A stretch of DNA of 64,000 nt from Planctomycetia bacterium (GTDB taxonomy: Bacteria > Planctomycetota > Planctomycetia > Pirellulales > PNKZ01). Under the pieces are notes generated by a model that did no database searches, was not told the origin of the DNA, and was given only the letters and a program-made list of their open reading frames with translations. Each line of letters starts with the position of its first letter. Within the stretch, counting starts at the first letter, position 1. The stretch lies in the NCBI GenBank assembly GCA_021413845.1, contig JAIOPP010000001.1, positions 1 through 64,000 of the forward strand. The letters run 5' to 3'. The translations under genes and the position numbers were made by a program. Positions 9,340 through 18,928 of the stretch are shown here, one piece after another.

Positions 9340-11346
9340 TCACGGCGACGGCCGATCGATTTCGATCCAACTCGCGGCCCCTGCGCGGCCTGTGATGTTG
9401 CGCGAGCGGACTTCGACGCGGTTCTTCCCCGGATGGAGTGCCCAGGTAAAGCCCGACTTCACCGGTTGCGCTTCGCCGTCGTCGATCTTGGCCGTGAAGG
9501 TCTCGAAGCCCGGCGTGACCGTGTCGCAATGGACTCGAAACTCGCCGTTAGACTGGGTCGGCTCGAGGGTGATGTGAACTTGGTTGACCGACCAATCCCA
9601 GTTTTCGCGGCGATGTTCGCGCAGGCCGTAGAGCATCGCGGCCGGCAGCGTGTCGTCGCTCCAAACGTGATGGCCGGTCCAGAACCAGCCGCGCATCCCT
9701 TGATTCAGCGGGAGCGGCACTTGCGTTTCGAGGAAGTTGCTGCGTGGAATCATCCGCAGCTCGACGAACGGCGGGAAGCTTTTGAGCCCGTCCCATTTGT
9801 ACTTCGTCTCGGCGACGGTGCGCACCTCGACCGGCTTGAAATCCCGTTCCGCAAAGAACGCCAACTGTCGCTCGCGCAGCTCCAGGTGCGAGAGCGGAAT
9901 CTTCGTTGCGAGGTCGACCAGGTACCAGCCGGTGTTGCCGTCGATATAGACCCATTTGTCGAAGTCGTTCGACCAAATTTCGCAGGTCTCATGGCCGGAG
10001 CGAATCTTGTCGGTCATGTTTCCGGAGCCGAGCGAGACGATCCGTCCGACGAGCCCGAAGCTTTCGCAGGCCTGCAACAACACGAGGTTGTACTGCTGAC
10101 AAAAGCCGCCGATCGGCGTGCCGTCGTCGGCAGGTTTAAGAATCTCGCGGGCGTTCCACGCCGGATAGATTTTGTTGAGATGTCCCTTCTCCCAACGCTT
10201 CGTCGCCCACGCGGCAAGCCGCTCGATGAGCTCCCACTCGCTCTTGGCGCCGGCCGTGAGCTCGTCGAGCTTGTGCTCCTCGCGAAACCGCTTCAATTCG
10301 GGATGGTCGAACTTTTCGTAGGCGAACGGAATCGAGGAGCGGCGGAGCTCGGGGTTGTGCTTCCCGACGAGCTTGAGCGACTTCGTCCAATCGTAGATCA
10401 GCCGCGACGATGCGGAGATTTCCAAGCTCGTCAGTCGCGCCGTCGCGAGCGGAGTGGCTCCGATTTCGTAGCGAAGTTGCAGGTAGCGACCGGAACGATT
10501 GCCGTTTTCGACGAAATTCTCGGAGAGGGGCGTGTTGAGGTACTGAGTGGAGCCGCCGAATCGCGCCGTGTTGACATCGACCTTCGGCCGGATGTCGATC
10601 CGCGAAACTCTTTCCGAAGGGGGCGGAATCTCAAGGCCGGCGAGGTTGCCCAGATCGATGGGGGGCAACGTCAATATGCCCATCCGTGGATGCCGCTTCA
10701 GAAACAGCCGCACATAGTATTCGCCGTCGACGTCCCCCTTCGTCCCCAACTCGGTGTCGGTCCAGGTCTTGCCGCCGTCGCTGCTCTTCGCGCTGCGGTT
10801 CGGATGCTTCGTGCGGGTAGTCGAACCCTTAGCGAAGTCTTCGTCGCGCGCGATGAACACGCTGCCGGTGCCGCGCAGCACGATCTCATTCGGACCCTTC
10901 TTCAAGTGCGTCGGCGCGAAGCGAAACTTCTGCCAGTAGTTTCCTTCCTTGCCGAGTGGTTCGAGCGAGGCTTCGTCGCCGTTGATCACGGCTTCGATCT
11001 TGCCGCCGGTACCGACGAGCAGAATCGCTTCGTGCGTGCGAGGGTCGTCGACGAGGAGCGTCTTTTTGATCCGCACGTCGGGCCCAAGCTTCTCTTCGTT
11101 GGGTAAGTAAGAGAAGCCGGCGGCCGGGCCGTCGTCTTCGATCAATTCGCCGTCGATGAGCTCGATCGCCGTGCCGTCGGCCGAGAGCCGCAGATTAGTG
11201 CTGACTCCCTCGGCGAAGAGCTGCGCGGCGGTCCAGCGCCGCGTCGTGAGGGGATCGAGCGATTGAGCGAATGCCGAGGTCGCCACGGCGGTGACTGCGG
11301 CGGTGACGACGAAGAAAAGCCGGACGATCAACAACGGTTGCGACAT
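9340..11346 (-). CDS. Secreted transglutaminase-like cysteine protease-fold protein
   Basis: 668 residues from the ATG at 11346, chosen because it gives a signal peptide (MSQPLLIVRLFFVVTAAVTAVATSAFA) without the odd Pro/Arg-rich lead of the longer frame. Residues 70-330 are beta-rich, with sialidase-like GSVFIARDEDFAKG and SSDGGKTWTDTE. A transglutaminase core follows: GGFCQQYNLVLLQACESFGL (nucleophile Cys near residue 412), GHETCEIWSNDFDKW (His near 451) and YIDGNTGWYLVD (Asp near 466). The C-terminus (VHITLEPTQSNGEFRVHCDT) looks like an Ig-type domain. The fold supports peptidase or amidase chemistry outside the cytoplasm; the substrate is unknown. It is transcribed divergently from operon A across 276 bp. 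Confidence 0.78.
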   Translation of the reverse strand: MSQPLLIVRLFFVVTAAVTAVATSAFAQSLDPLTTRRWTAAQLFAEGVSTNLRLSADGTAIELIDGELIEDDGPAAGFSYLPNEEKLGPDVRIKKTLLVDDPRTHEAILLVGTGGKIEAVINGDEASLEPLGKEGNYWQKFRFAPTHLKKGPNEIVLRGTGSVFIARDEDFAKGSTTRTKHPNRSAKSSDGGKTWTDTELGTKGDVDGEYYVRLFLKRHPRMGILTLPPIDLGNLAGLEIPPPSERVSRIDIRPKVDVNTARFGGSTQYLNTPLSENFVENGNRSGRYLQLRYEIGATPLATARLTSLEISASSRLIYDWTKSLKLVGKHNPELRRSSIPFAYEKFDHPELKRFREEHKLDELTAGAKSEWELIERLAAWATKRWEKGHLNKIYPAWNAREILKPADDGTPIGGFCQQYNLVLLQACESFGLVGRIVSLGSGNMTDKIRSGHETCEIWSNDFDKWVYIDGNTGWYLVDLATKIPLSHLELRERQLAFFAERDFKPVEVRTVAETKYKWDGLKSFPPFVELRMIPRSNFLETQVPLPLNQGMRGWFWTGHHVWSDDTLPAAMLYGLREHRRENWDWSVNQVHITLEPTQSNGEFRVHCDTVTPGFETFTAKIDDGEAQPVKSGFTWALHPGKNRVEVRSRNITGRAGAASWIEIDRPSP

Positions 11347-11531
11347 GCGGATCACCGAGGCGGGGTGTGGGCTGAGCGGGGCGATTATCATCGTCCGCCC
11401 CGAGCGCGGCAAGTTGGGAGCCAGGGGGCGCGAAACGCGACTGCGGGTTCTATCAAATCTCCGTCGTCGCTCGACTCGCTCGACGACGGAATAACCGCTA
11501 CGGCCGTTTGTCCGTTTTCGCGACTCCGATC

Positions 11532-11560
11532 TTTACCTTCCGGTGCCGACGTTGCATAAT
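11532..11560 (+). promoter_or_regulatory. Probable sigma70-type promoter of operon A
   Basis: TTTACC at 11532-11537 and CATAAT at 11555-11560 are separated by exactly 17 bp, about 62 bp upstream of the chosen start at 11623. This is a match by eye only. Confidence 0.45.
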
Positions 11561-11622
11561 AAGTGTGTTCATTTTCCGACTTCCGTCTGCTCGCATCCTC
11601 CCACCTGTTGCGAACTTCCCGC

Positions 11623-14052
11623 ATGCCGCACCTACTCGGCTGCCTACGCCTAGCCGCATTCCCGATCTGCTTTTGGGTCTGGGCCTGTTCGTTGTCTCAG
11701 GCCGACGCCGCCGAACCGCTGGAAGTAACTCCTGCGACGGTGACGCTCGATCGGCCGGAGAGCACGCTGCAGTTGCTCGCTACGATCCGAGCGGCCGATG
11801 GTCGGGCCGTCGATGTGACGCGCGCGGCGAAGTATCGGATCGAAGGTCCGGGACCGGCGAAGGTCGACGCCTTGGGGCTCGTCGAACCGGTGCGCGACGG
11901 CAAGACCACGGTCGTCGTCGAACATGCCGGCCGTGCGGTTCGCATTCCCGTCACGGTCGCCACGGTCGACCATCCGGTGCCTATCTCCTTTCCTCACGAC
12001 ATCCTGCCGATTCTTACGAAGACCGGCTGCAACACCGGCGGCTGCCACGGCAAAGCCGAAGGCCAAAACGGGTTCAAGCTCAGTGTCTTCGGCTTCGATC
12101 CGCAAGGAGACCATGCGGCGCTCACGATGGAAGGGCGCGGCCGACGCGTGTTTCCATCGGCACCCGACGAGAGCTTGCTGCTCCGCAAAGCGACGGCCGA
12201 AGAACCGCACGGCGGCGGCCAGCGGATGGAAGTCGATAGCCTCCGCTATCGCCGAATGAAGCGGTGGATTTCGGAAGGGGCCGGGTACGTTATCGAAGGT
12301 GCGCCGCAGGTCGTGCGGATCGAAGTCGAACCGGCGGAGCAGGTCTTACTGGCGCGCGAGAGCCGGCAAGTGCGCGTGTGGGCCATCGACGACAAGGGGG
12401 CCCGACACTGCGTGACGACCGAAGCCGAATACGAATCGAATGCGACGACCATTGCCGGAGTCGACGACCGCGGACTCGTGCAAGCCGCCGACATTCCGGG
12501 CGAAGCCGCGATCTTGGCCCGCTACCTGGGGCACGTCACCGCTTGCCGCGTTACGATTCCGCGGCCGGGCGTGAAGTTCACCCGCCCGCCGGAAGTGAAC
12601 TTCATCGATCGCTTAGCGTGGGACAAGCTCGAACGCCTCGGCATTGAGCCGAGCCCTTTGAGCGACGACGCCGGCTTCGTGCGTCGCGTCTATCTCGACG
12701 TCATCGGCACGCTCCCGACCGCCGCCGAAGCACGATCGTTCCTGGCGGACAAAGCGGCCGACAAACGGGCGAAGCTGATCGATCAACTTCTCGCTCGGCC
12801 CGAGTATGCCGACTATTGGACGATGCGCTTCAGCGATGTGCTGCGCGTCGATCAATTCAAGATCACGCCGGCCGGCTCCGTGGCGATTACCCGTTGGTTG
12901 CATAAGCAGTTCTCCGAGAATCGGACGTACGATTCGATGGTGCGCGAGCTTTTGACCGCGAAGGGGAACGTGAAAGCGGAAGGCCCGGCGGCGTATTACA
13001 AAGCGCTGGATACTCCGGAATTGCTGGCGCGCGGCGTAAGTCAGACGTTCCTCGGCGTGCGCTTGGAATGTGCGCAGTGTCATCACCACCCGTCGGACAA
13101 ATGGGGCCAAGACGACTACTACGCGATGGCCGCGCTCTTCAGCGGCGTGACGAACAAGAAGCTGGCCGGCGGGGGCGAAGCGGTCGTGCCCGGCTTAGCG
13201 AAGGAAGTGAAACATCCGCGCACGAACGCAGTGATCGCGCCGCGCACGTTGGGAGGCGAGCCGGTCGAGTTCGCGCCGTATGAAGATCGCCGCGCGCACC
13301 TGCTGCGCTGGATGGTCGCCGACTCGAATCCGTATTTCTCGACGATGATCGCCAATCGGCTCTGGTCGCACTACTTCGGCCGGGGCTTGGTCGAGCAGAT
13401 CGACGACCTGCGCGCGACGAACCCGGCCACGAACGAGCCGCTGTTGAACGAGCTAGCGAAGCACATGCGCGCCTCGAAGTACGATCTCAAGGCGTTCACG
13501 CGTACCTTGCTCAACTCGCGCCTTTATCAACTCAGCTCCGAGCCGACGCCGAGCAACATCGGCGACTCGCAGAACTTCTCGCACGCCGCGCATAAGGCCC
13601 TCTCGGCCGAGGTGCTGCTGGATGCATTCTGCGAAACGACGGGCGTAGCCGAAGAGTTTCAAGGCTGGCCGTTGGGAACCCGGGCGATTCAAATTTGGGA
13701 CAACCGCCTGCCGCTGTACTTCTTCCGCATCTTCGGCCGGCCGGTGCGCGTGACGGTGTGCGAATGCGAGCGGAGCAACGAGCCGAGCATCGCGCAGGCC
13801 CTGCATCTGATGAACTCGCCCGAGATGGGTGCCAAAATTCAAGACCGAAGCGGCCGTGCGGCGAAGCTCGCCGCTTCGACTCTGGCGGTCGATGTCGTGA
13901 TCGAGGAGTTGTTTCTGACGGCGCTGGCCCGCCTGCCGCGCGCCGAAGAGCTCACCGCCTCGCGTTCGGCGTTTTCCGGCGATCGCCGTCGGGGTGCCGA
14001 AGATGTCTTATGGGCCCTGCTGAATAGTAAAGAGTTTCTCTACAACCGTTAG
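11623..14052 (+). CDS. Surface cytochrome-like DUF1549/DUF1553 protein, CX4CH type (operon A)
   Basis: 809 residues from the ATG at 11623 (signal peptide MPHLLGCLRLAAFPICFWVWACSL); a longer frame begins at 11563 but lacks a sensible leader. Order: bacterial Ig-like domain (residues 33-112), a heme-type motif CNTGGCH (136-142, a CX4CH spacing) inside a PSCyt-like segment, a second Ig-like domain (230-312), DUF1549 (about 326-530, with FIDRLAWDKLE, FVRRVYLDVIGTLPT and the CAQCHHHP motif at 483-490), and DUF1553 (about 560-800, ANRLWSHYFGRGLVEQIDDLRATNPATN). These proteins are taken to be exported, possibly heme-binding, surface proteins; function is unproven. Nine bp separate it from the DUF1501 gene. 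Confidence 0.87.
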   Translation: MPHLLGCLRLAAFPICFWVWACSLSQADAAEPLEVTPATVTLDRPESTLQLLATIRAADGRAVDVTRAAKYRIEGPGPAKVDALGLVEPVRDGKTTVVVEHAGRAVRIPVTVATVDHPVPISFPHDILPILTKTGCNTGGCHGKAEGQNGFKLSVFGFDPQGDHAALTMEGRGRRVFPSAPDESLLLRKATAEEPHGGGQRMEVDSLRYRRMKRWISEGAGYVIEGAPQVVRIEVEPAEQVLLARESRQVRVWAIDDKGARHCVTTEAEYESNATTIAGVDDRGLVQAADIPGEAAILARYLGHVTACRVTIPRPGVKFTRPPEVNFIDRLAWDKLERLGIEPSPLSDDAGFVRRVYLDVIGTLPTAAEARSFLADKAADKRAKLIDQLLARPEYADYWTMRFSDVLRVDQFKITPAGSVAITRWLHKQFSENRTYDSMVRELLTAKGNVKAEGPAAYYKALDTPELLARGVSQTFLGVRLECAQCHHHPSDKWGQDDYYAMAALFSGVTNKKLAGGGEAVVPGLAKEVKHPRTNAVIAPRTLGGEPVEFAPYEDRRAHLLRWMVADSNPYFSTMIANRLWSHYFGRGLVEQIDDLRATNPATNEPLLNELAKHMRASKYDLKAFTRTLLNSRLYQLSSEPTPSNIGDSQNFSHAAHKALSAEVLLDAFCETTGVAEEFQGWPLGTRAIQIWDNRLPLYFFRIFGRPVRVTVCECERSNEPSIAQALHLMNSPEMGAKIQDRSGRAAKLAASTLAVDVVIEELFLTALARLPRAEELTASRSAFSGDRRRGAEDVLWALLNSKEFLYNR

Positions 14053-14061
14053 AGGTGCGCG

Positions 14062-15387
14062 ATGGCTCGTCTATTTTCCGATCGCATGCATCGGCGCGAT
14101 GCGCTCCGAGTCGGCTCCGTCGGACTCATCGGCGGCCTGTCGCTTCCGCGACTCTTGGAGTTGGAAGCGGTCGCCGGAACGGGCAAGCCTGCGCGAGCCA
14201 AGTCGGTGATCTTCCTCTTCATGGAAGGGGGCCCGAGCACGATTGACATGTGGGACATGAAGCCCGACGCGCCGACCGAGATTCGCGGCCCTTGGACGCA
14301 GATCTCGACGAACGTCACCGGCACGTTCGTCGGCGAGCATTGCCCGCTCACGGCGAAGATCTGCGACAAGTTCACGATCCTCCGCTCGCACAGCCACACG
14401 GACAACGGCCACAACACCGGCTACCACTATTGCATGACCGGCTATAAGGCCGCCTTCGCCGACGGCCAGTCGGGAGGCACGCCGAGCAACTTGCTCTTCC
14501 CGTCGCTCGGCTCGATCGTCGCGCGCGAGCTCGGCCCGCGGGGCAACATTCCGTCGTACATCAACTTGGCCGACCCGATGGATGCCGGCGGTCCCGGCTT
14601 CTACGGACCGGAGTACGCTCCGTTCGTGCTCGAGACCGATCCGATGCAGCCCGACTTCGAAGTGCGCGATTTGCGTCTGGCGCCGGGAGTCACCGGCAGC
14701 CGGCTCGACGATCGCCGTGGCATCCTAAGCGCTATCGATCGCGTCGCTGCGACTCCCCCTGCCGATCGGCGCGGCGTGATGTCGACGTATTACGAAAAAG
14801 CGTACAAGATGATCACCGCGCCCGACGCGCGGAAGGCCTTCGACATCACGGCCGAAAGCGACAAGATGCGCGAACGCTACGGCTACACCTCGCTCGGGCA
14901 ATGCGCCTTGCTGGCGCGGCGCTTGGTCGAGGCGGGCTCGCGGTTCATCGGCATCGACAACGGCTCGTGGGACACGCACTTTTCGCAGTTCCCGAGCTTG
15001 AAGGAAGACCTTATTCCGGCCGCCGATCGCGCGTTCAGCGCCCTGGTGACCGATCTCGAAGAGCGCGGCCTGCTCGACTCGACGCTCGTCATTATGATGG
15101 GCGAAATGGGCCGCACGCCGCAGATCAATGCCCGCGCCGGGCGCGACCACTGGTCGATGGCGCAAAGCGTGCTCTGGGCCGGCGGCGGCGTGAAGCCGGG
15201 ACAAGTCATCGGTGCGACCGACGCTCGCGGCGCCGCTCCGACGACCGAACCGTACGGAGTCGAAGACGTCATCTGCACGCTGCTTCGCCAGCTGGGGGTC
15301 GACACGACGAAAGTCTACAACACGCCGCTCGGCCGGCCGGTGCCGATCGTCAGCGGCGGTCGCGTCATTCCCGGGCTGATGGCGTAA
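14062..15387 (+). CDS. DUF1501 Tat-exported protein (operon A)
   Basis: 441 residues. A twin-arginine leader (HRRDALRVGSVGLIGGLSLPRL) is followed by the DUF1501 core: AKSVIFLFMEGGPSTIDMWDMKP, NTGYHYCMTGYKA, FPSLGSIVARELG, GSRFIGIDNGSWDTHF, LEERGLLDSTLVIMMGEMGRTPQIN, GRDHWSMAQSVLWAGGGVKPGQVIGATD. DUF1501 resembles the alkaline-phosphatase/sulfatase superfamily fold, but I see no formylglycine CxPxR motif. An AGAGG site lies just before the ATG. Tight coupling to the DUF1549/1553 gene is the usual planctomycete arrangement. Its role is unknown; it is presumably a folded, possibly metal-dependent partner exported by Tat. Confidence 0.88.
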   Translation: MARLFSDRMHRRDALRVGSVGLIGGLSLPRLLELEAVAGTGKPARAKSVIFLFMEGGPSTIDMWDMKPDAPTEIRGPWTQISTNVTGTFVGEHCPLTAKICDKFTILRSHSHTDNGHNTGYHYCMTGYKAAFADGQSGGTPSNLLFPSLGSIVARELGPRGNIPSYINLADPMDAGGPGFYGPEYAPFVLETDPMQPDFEVRDLRLAPGVTGSRLDDRRGILSAIDRVAATPPADRRGVMSTYYEKAYKMITAPDARKAFDITAESDKMRERYGYTSLGQCALLARRLVEAGSRFIGIDNGSWDTHFSQFPSLKEDLIPAADRAFSALVTDLEERGLLDSTLVIMMGEMGRTPQINARAGRDHWSMAQSVLWAGGGVKPGQVIGATDARGAAPTTEPYGVEDVICTLLRQLGVDTTKVYNTPLGRPVPIVSGGRVIPGLMA

Positions 15388-15454
15388 TCGCCCTCCCGAA
15401 TCGCTCGCCGATTTCATCGCCAACTCGAACCACGTTTATTCGGATCGACCGCTC

Positions 15455-17896
15455 ATGCTTGCGCAACTCTTGGTGTTCGCGGTTCTCGGCGAAGCGTCCG
15501 TCGTGGCGAACGTTCGTCCGCAGATCGGTTATGTCTATCCTCCCGGCGGCCGCGCAGGGACGACGATCGAAGTACGTCTCGGAACGTACGATTGGACCTC
15601 GGACATGCAGCTGTTCGTTCACGATCCGCGCGTGAAGATCGAGATTACCGGTCCGGCGGGCGAGCCGATTCTCACGCCGCCGCCGTATTGGTTCGGTGCC
15701 AAAGCCGGCGTGGCGCAGGCTCCTTTGCCGCGAGAAGTTCCAGCCAGAATTACGATCGCCGCCGATGCCCCTCCGGGCCCCATTCGCTGGCAAGTCGCCA
15801 ATGCCAACGGCGCCTCCGATTCCGGCACGTTCCTCGTCGGCGACTCGGCCGAGTTCGTCGAGCCTGAAAAGACGTTGGAGCCGCCGGTGCTGCCGTCGCT
15901 TCCGGTCGTAGTCTCAGGGCGCATCTCACGGATCACCGAGATCGATCGCTATCGCTTCACGGCAGCCGCGGCCGGCATTGTGACATGTAATCTTTCCGAC
16001 GATCTCGGCCGGCCGTTCAACGGCGTCATCGCCGTTCGCGAAGACGCGCCCGATGCGGCATCGGGCACGCTCGTCGTCGACGCGGCCGACACGATCGGAA
16101 CCGGCGCGATCGCGATGTTTACCGCTCGCGCCGGTGCGAAGTACATCGCCGAAGTCTACGACGCGGACCATGCCGGCGATCGGGGCTTCGTCTATCGTCT
16201 CTCGATCGTGCCGGGCCCGCGCGTTTTGACGACGTTGCCGCTCCTGGCTGCCCGCGGCAAGGCGACGAGCTTAGAAGTCGTCGGCTGGGGCGTGGCGACG
16301 GGAGCGTTGAAGCTGGAATCGAGCGTGCAATCCGTCGCCGCTCCGAACTCGAAAACCGACGTCGTGCGACAAGCCTTTACGACCCCGGCGGGACCGGCGA
16401 AAGGCTCGCTCTTCCTGGCCGATGCGGCCGATGCTTTGGAACCGAAATCGGCGGACGCCGGTTCGCGCCGGCTGGTCGTCCCTTCGCGAACGTCCGGTGC
16501 GCTCGACGTCCCCGACGCGGCGTCGGGCATGGCCGTCGATCGGTATCGCTTCACGGCGAAGAAGGCAGATGTAGTGCGGCTCGCGGTCGAGGCCGCTCGC
16601 TTCGGTTCGCCCGTCGATCCTTCGATCGTCGTCGTCGATGCCGCGGGAAAAGAGATCGTGCGCAACGACGATGTCGGTGCCGACTCGACCGATGCCGCCG
16701 TCGACTTCACGGCTCCTGCCGATGGCGACTACGACGTGCTGATCTCCGACTTCTCCGGCGCGCCGCCGTCTCGAGCGCACGTCTATCGCCTCGTCGTCGA
16801 CAACGCGGCCGACCTTGCCGAGTTCGAGTTGACGTTGCCCGATCAGTTCACCGTCGCGATCGGCGCCAAGGCCGACTTGACCGCGAAGATCGTGCGCCGC
16901 GGGGGCTGGAAAGAGTTCATCGAATTGAAGCTCGAAAACTTGCCGGCGGGCATGTCGATCGTGGAAGAAGTCGTTCCCGCGCCGGCCGCCGCTCCGGCGA
17001 AAGACGCGAAGCCGGTCGTGAAGAAAAAAGGCGCGCTCGCCGATCAGCGCTTGTCGCTCACCGTTGCGGAAAACGCCGCCGCTACGGCTGCGCCGGTCGT
17101 CATCGTGGCGACGACGACGCTCGGAGATCGCGTGATCGAGAAGCGTTCGCGGCCGATTATTCTCGTTGCGACGATGAAGCCCCGCTGTTGCATTAAGTCC
17201 GCCGTGCAAGACGGCGGGCGGACGGTTAGTCGCGGTACGACGTATCCGGCCGATGTGATCGTCGAACGGCTCGAAGGCTATACCGGACCGGTTACGCTTC
17301 GGATGGCGGCTACGCAATCGCGGCAGCGACGCGGACTGCGCGGCGAGACGGTCGAGGTGCCCGCCGGCGTCGAGCAGATTCGGTATCCCGTGTACATGCC
17401 CGAGTGGCTGGAGACGAACCTCACCGCGCGCATCAACGTGATCGGCGTGACGGAAGTGGCCGATCCGAAGGGAAACAAGCGGCAAGTCACGGGCGCGATG
17501 GACGGGCAGATCGTCATGTCGTACGAAGGAGCGTTGCTCAAGATCTTGCACGAACCGCAAGAGCGAGTCGTTGCCCTCGGCGGCACGATCGACATTCCGG
17601 TGAAGGTCTCACGCTTGCCGAAATTGCCGCAGGACGCCAAGATCGAAGTGATCGCCGACGAAGATTTCCCGTCGCTCTTCACCGCCGAAACGCTCACGGC
17701 GCCGAAGAATATCTCGACCGTCGTCGTGAAGGTGCGCGTGGCGAACGAGACGAAGGCGCTCGGCCGTCGCGCGGTGAAGATTCGCGCCACGGTGATGCAA
17801 GACGGCCTCTGGCCGGCGATCTCGGAGACGAGCGTGCCGGTAACGATCGAAACCACGCCCGCCGTGGCAGCACAGCAAACGGCGAAAACGCCGTAG
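15455..17896 (+). CDS. Secreted PPC-domain protein (operon A)
   Basis: 813 residues. A short hydrophobic N-terminus (MLAQLLVFAVLGEASVVA) precedes YVYPPGGRAGTTIEVRLGT, the IPT/TIG-like opening of this planctomycete family. Two pre-peptidase C-terminal (PPC) domains follow: about 165-250 (SGRISRITEIDRYRFTAAAAG) and 345-440 (DRYRFTAKKADVVRLAVEA, ADGDYDVLISDFSG). The rest is a chain of Ig-like or CARDB-like beta domains (KADLTAKIVRRGGWKEFIELKLENLPAG, GTIDIPVKVSRL). No enzyme motif is seen; it is probably a binding or structural partner of the two proteins upstream. It starts 67 bp after the DUF1501 gene and converges on DUF1028. Confidence 0.8.
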   Translation: MLAQLLVFAVLGEASVVANVRPQIGYVYPPGGRAGTTIEVRLGTYDWTSDMQLFVHDPRVKIEITGPAGEPILTPPPYWFGAKAGVAQAPLPREVPARITIAADAPPGPIRWQVANANGASDSGTFLVGDSAEFVEPEKTLEPPVLPSLPVVVSGRISRITEIDRYRFTAAAAGIVTCNLSDDLGRPFNGVIAVREDAPDAASGTLVVDAADTIGTGAIAMFTARAGAKYIAEVYDADHAGDRGFVYRLSIVPGPRVLTTLPLLAARGKATSLEVVGWGVATGALKLESSVQSVAAPNSKTDVVRQAFTTPAGPAKGSLFLADAADALEPKSADAGSRRLVVPSRTSGALDVPDAASGMAVDRYRFTAKKADVVRLAVEAARFGSPVDPSIVVVDAAGKEIVRNDDVGADSTDAAVDFTAPADGDYDVLISDFSGAPPSRAHVYRLVVDNAADLAEFELTLPDQFTVAIGAKADLTAKIVRRGGWKEFIELKLENLPAGMSIVEEVVPAPAAAPAKDAKPVVKKKGALADQRLSLTVAENAAATAAPVVIVATTTLGDRVIEKRSRPIILVATMKPRCCIKSAVQDGGRTVSRGTTYPADVIVERLEGYTGPVTLRMAATQSRQRRGLRGETVEVPAGVEQIRYPVYMPEWLETNLTARINVIGVTEVADPKGNKRQVTGAMDGQIVMSYEGALLKILHEPQERVVALGGTIDIPVKVSRLPKLPQDAKIEVIADEDFPSLFTAETLTAPKNISTVVVKVRVANETKALGRRAVKIRATVMQDGLWPAISETSVPVTIETTPAVAAQQTAKTP

Positions 17897-17944
17897 CATT
17901 CTAACGTCGGCGAAGAAGCGAGTCGTCGATAGCTATGACTTGAA

Positions 17945-18757
17945 CTACGGCTTGTTCGGGCAGGGAACCACGAACGGTGCCTTGCCTCCGGCCCAGTCTC
18001 CTTTGGCGTCGTGCTTCAACTCGGCATAACGTTTGGCGAGATCCATGACGGCGTCTTTGCTGTCGTCGACGTCGAGCGCGAGCCAGTCTCCTTCGACCCC
18101 TTTCTTGGCGACCCGAATGCCGGCGGCCAAGCGTCCGCGATGATCGCCCCCTGCGCAGTCGCCGGCGACGAGCGCGGCCATCAAGCGATCGGCGAGGCTC
18201 CCCTTCGTTTCTTCATACGCCTTCGACATCTGCACGAGCACCTCGCGGCCGGCGAGCGTGTTGCCTTGGACGGTGTAGAAACGGCCGGCCATCGCACCCC
18301 AGTACAAACTCTTCTCACCCGCTTCCGATGGGTTGTGGATCGCCGTCCGTCCGCGCATGTCGATGATCGCCAGTTGCCGTTGCTCGGGCTTCGTGTCGTC
18401 TTTCAGCAGGTTCGCGAGGACTTGCTCCGGAGGCATTCCGGTTTGCAGCAGATCGAGCGCCGGCACGCCCCACTTCGCGTTGCCGTGATGCTGCGTGCAA
18501 AACGCGCCGACGTCGGCGCGCGCATACGGCACGACCTTCCCCACGGCCGGATACATGCTCGCCACGGCGGCACCGCAGACGTTGTTCTCCTTGTCGATCG
18601 CGACGATCGAGAACGTAGCGATGATCTTCGGCAATTCAGCGAGCGGCTTCCTCTCGCCGGCATTCTCGGGCGGGGCGGCAGCGGCCCGGCCTGCGCAAAG
18701 CGCTACGGCACCGAAGAACAGAGCCGCGGCGAAAGCTTTCCGATTCAAGCAAGTCAT
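17945..18757 (-). CDS. DUF1028 family protein (putative Ntn-hydrolase), secreted
   Basis: 270 residues. A signal peptide (KAFAAALFFGAVALCAGRAAAAPP) is followed by the DUF1028 pattern over almost the whole length: ATFSIVAIDKENNVCGAAVASMYPAVGKVVPYARADVGA, WGVPALDLLQTGMPPEQVLANLLKDD, RQLAIIDMRGRTAIH, YWGAMAGRFYTVQGNTLAGREVLVQM and LMAALVAGDCAGGDHRGRLAAGI. DUF1028 has been placed in the Ntn-hydrolase superfamily; in other members the segment begins at a Thr or Ser that would be the N-terminal nucleophile, here T48 of ATFSIV if processed. The leader means it acts outside the cytoplasm. Substrate unknown. It converges with the PPC gene and is divergent from operon B. Confidence 0.82.
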   Translation of the reverse strand: MTCLNRKAFAAALFFGAVALCAGRAAAAPPENAGERKPLAELPKIIATFSIVAIDKENNVCGAAVASMYPAVGKVVPYARADVGAFCTQHHGNAKWGVPALDLLQTGMPPEQVLANLLKDDTKPEQRQLAIIDMRGRTAIHNPSEAGEKSLYWGAMAGRFYTVQGNTLAGREVLVQMSKAYEETKGSLADRLMAALVAGDCAGGDHRGRLAAGIRVAKKGVEGDWLALDVDDSKDAVMDLAKRYAELKHDAKGDWAGGKAPFVVPCPNKP

Positions 18758-18928
18758 GATCGTGTGTTCCTAAGAGAAATCGAGGTGGCGAAGACGGCGG
18801 CCGGAGGTGCGGGAATCGGCATCGTAGTCGAGAAAACCGCGAAAATCCACATCGCGAACGACGAACTTGCGAGCGGCGGGTGGTAAACTGAATGTTCGTC
18901 GAAGTCGGAAATCGCGAGGAGTCGAAGC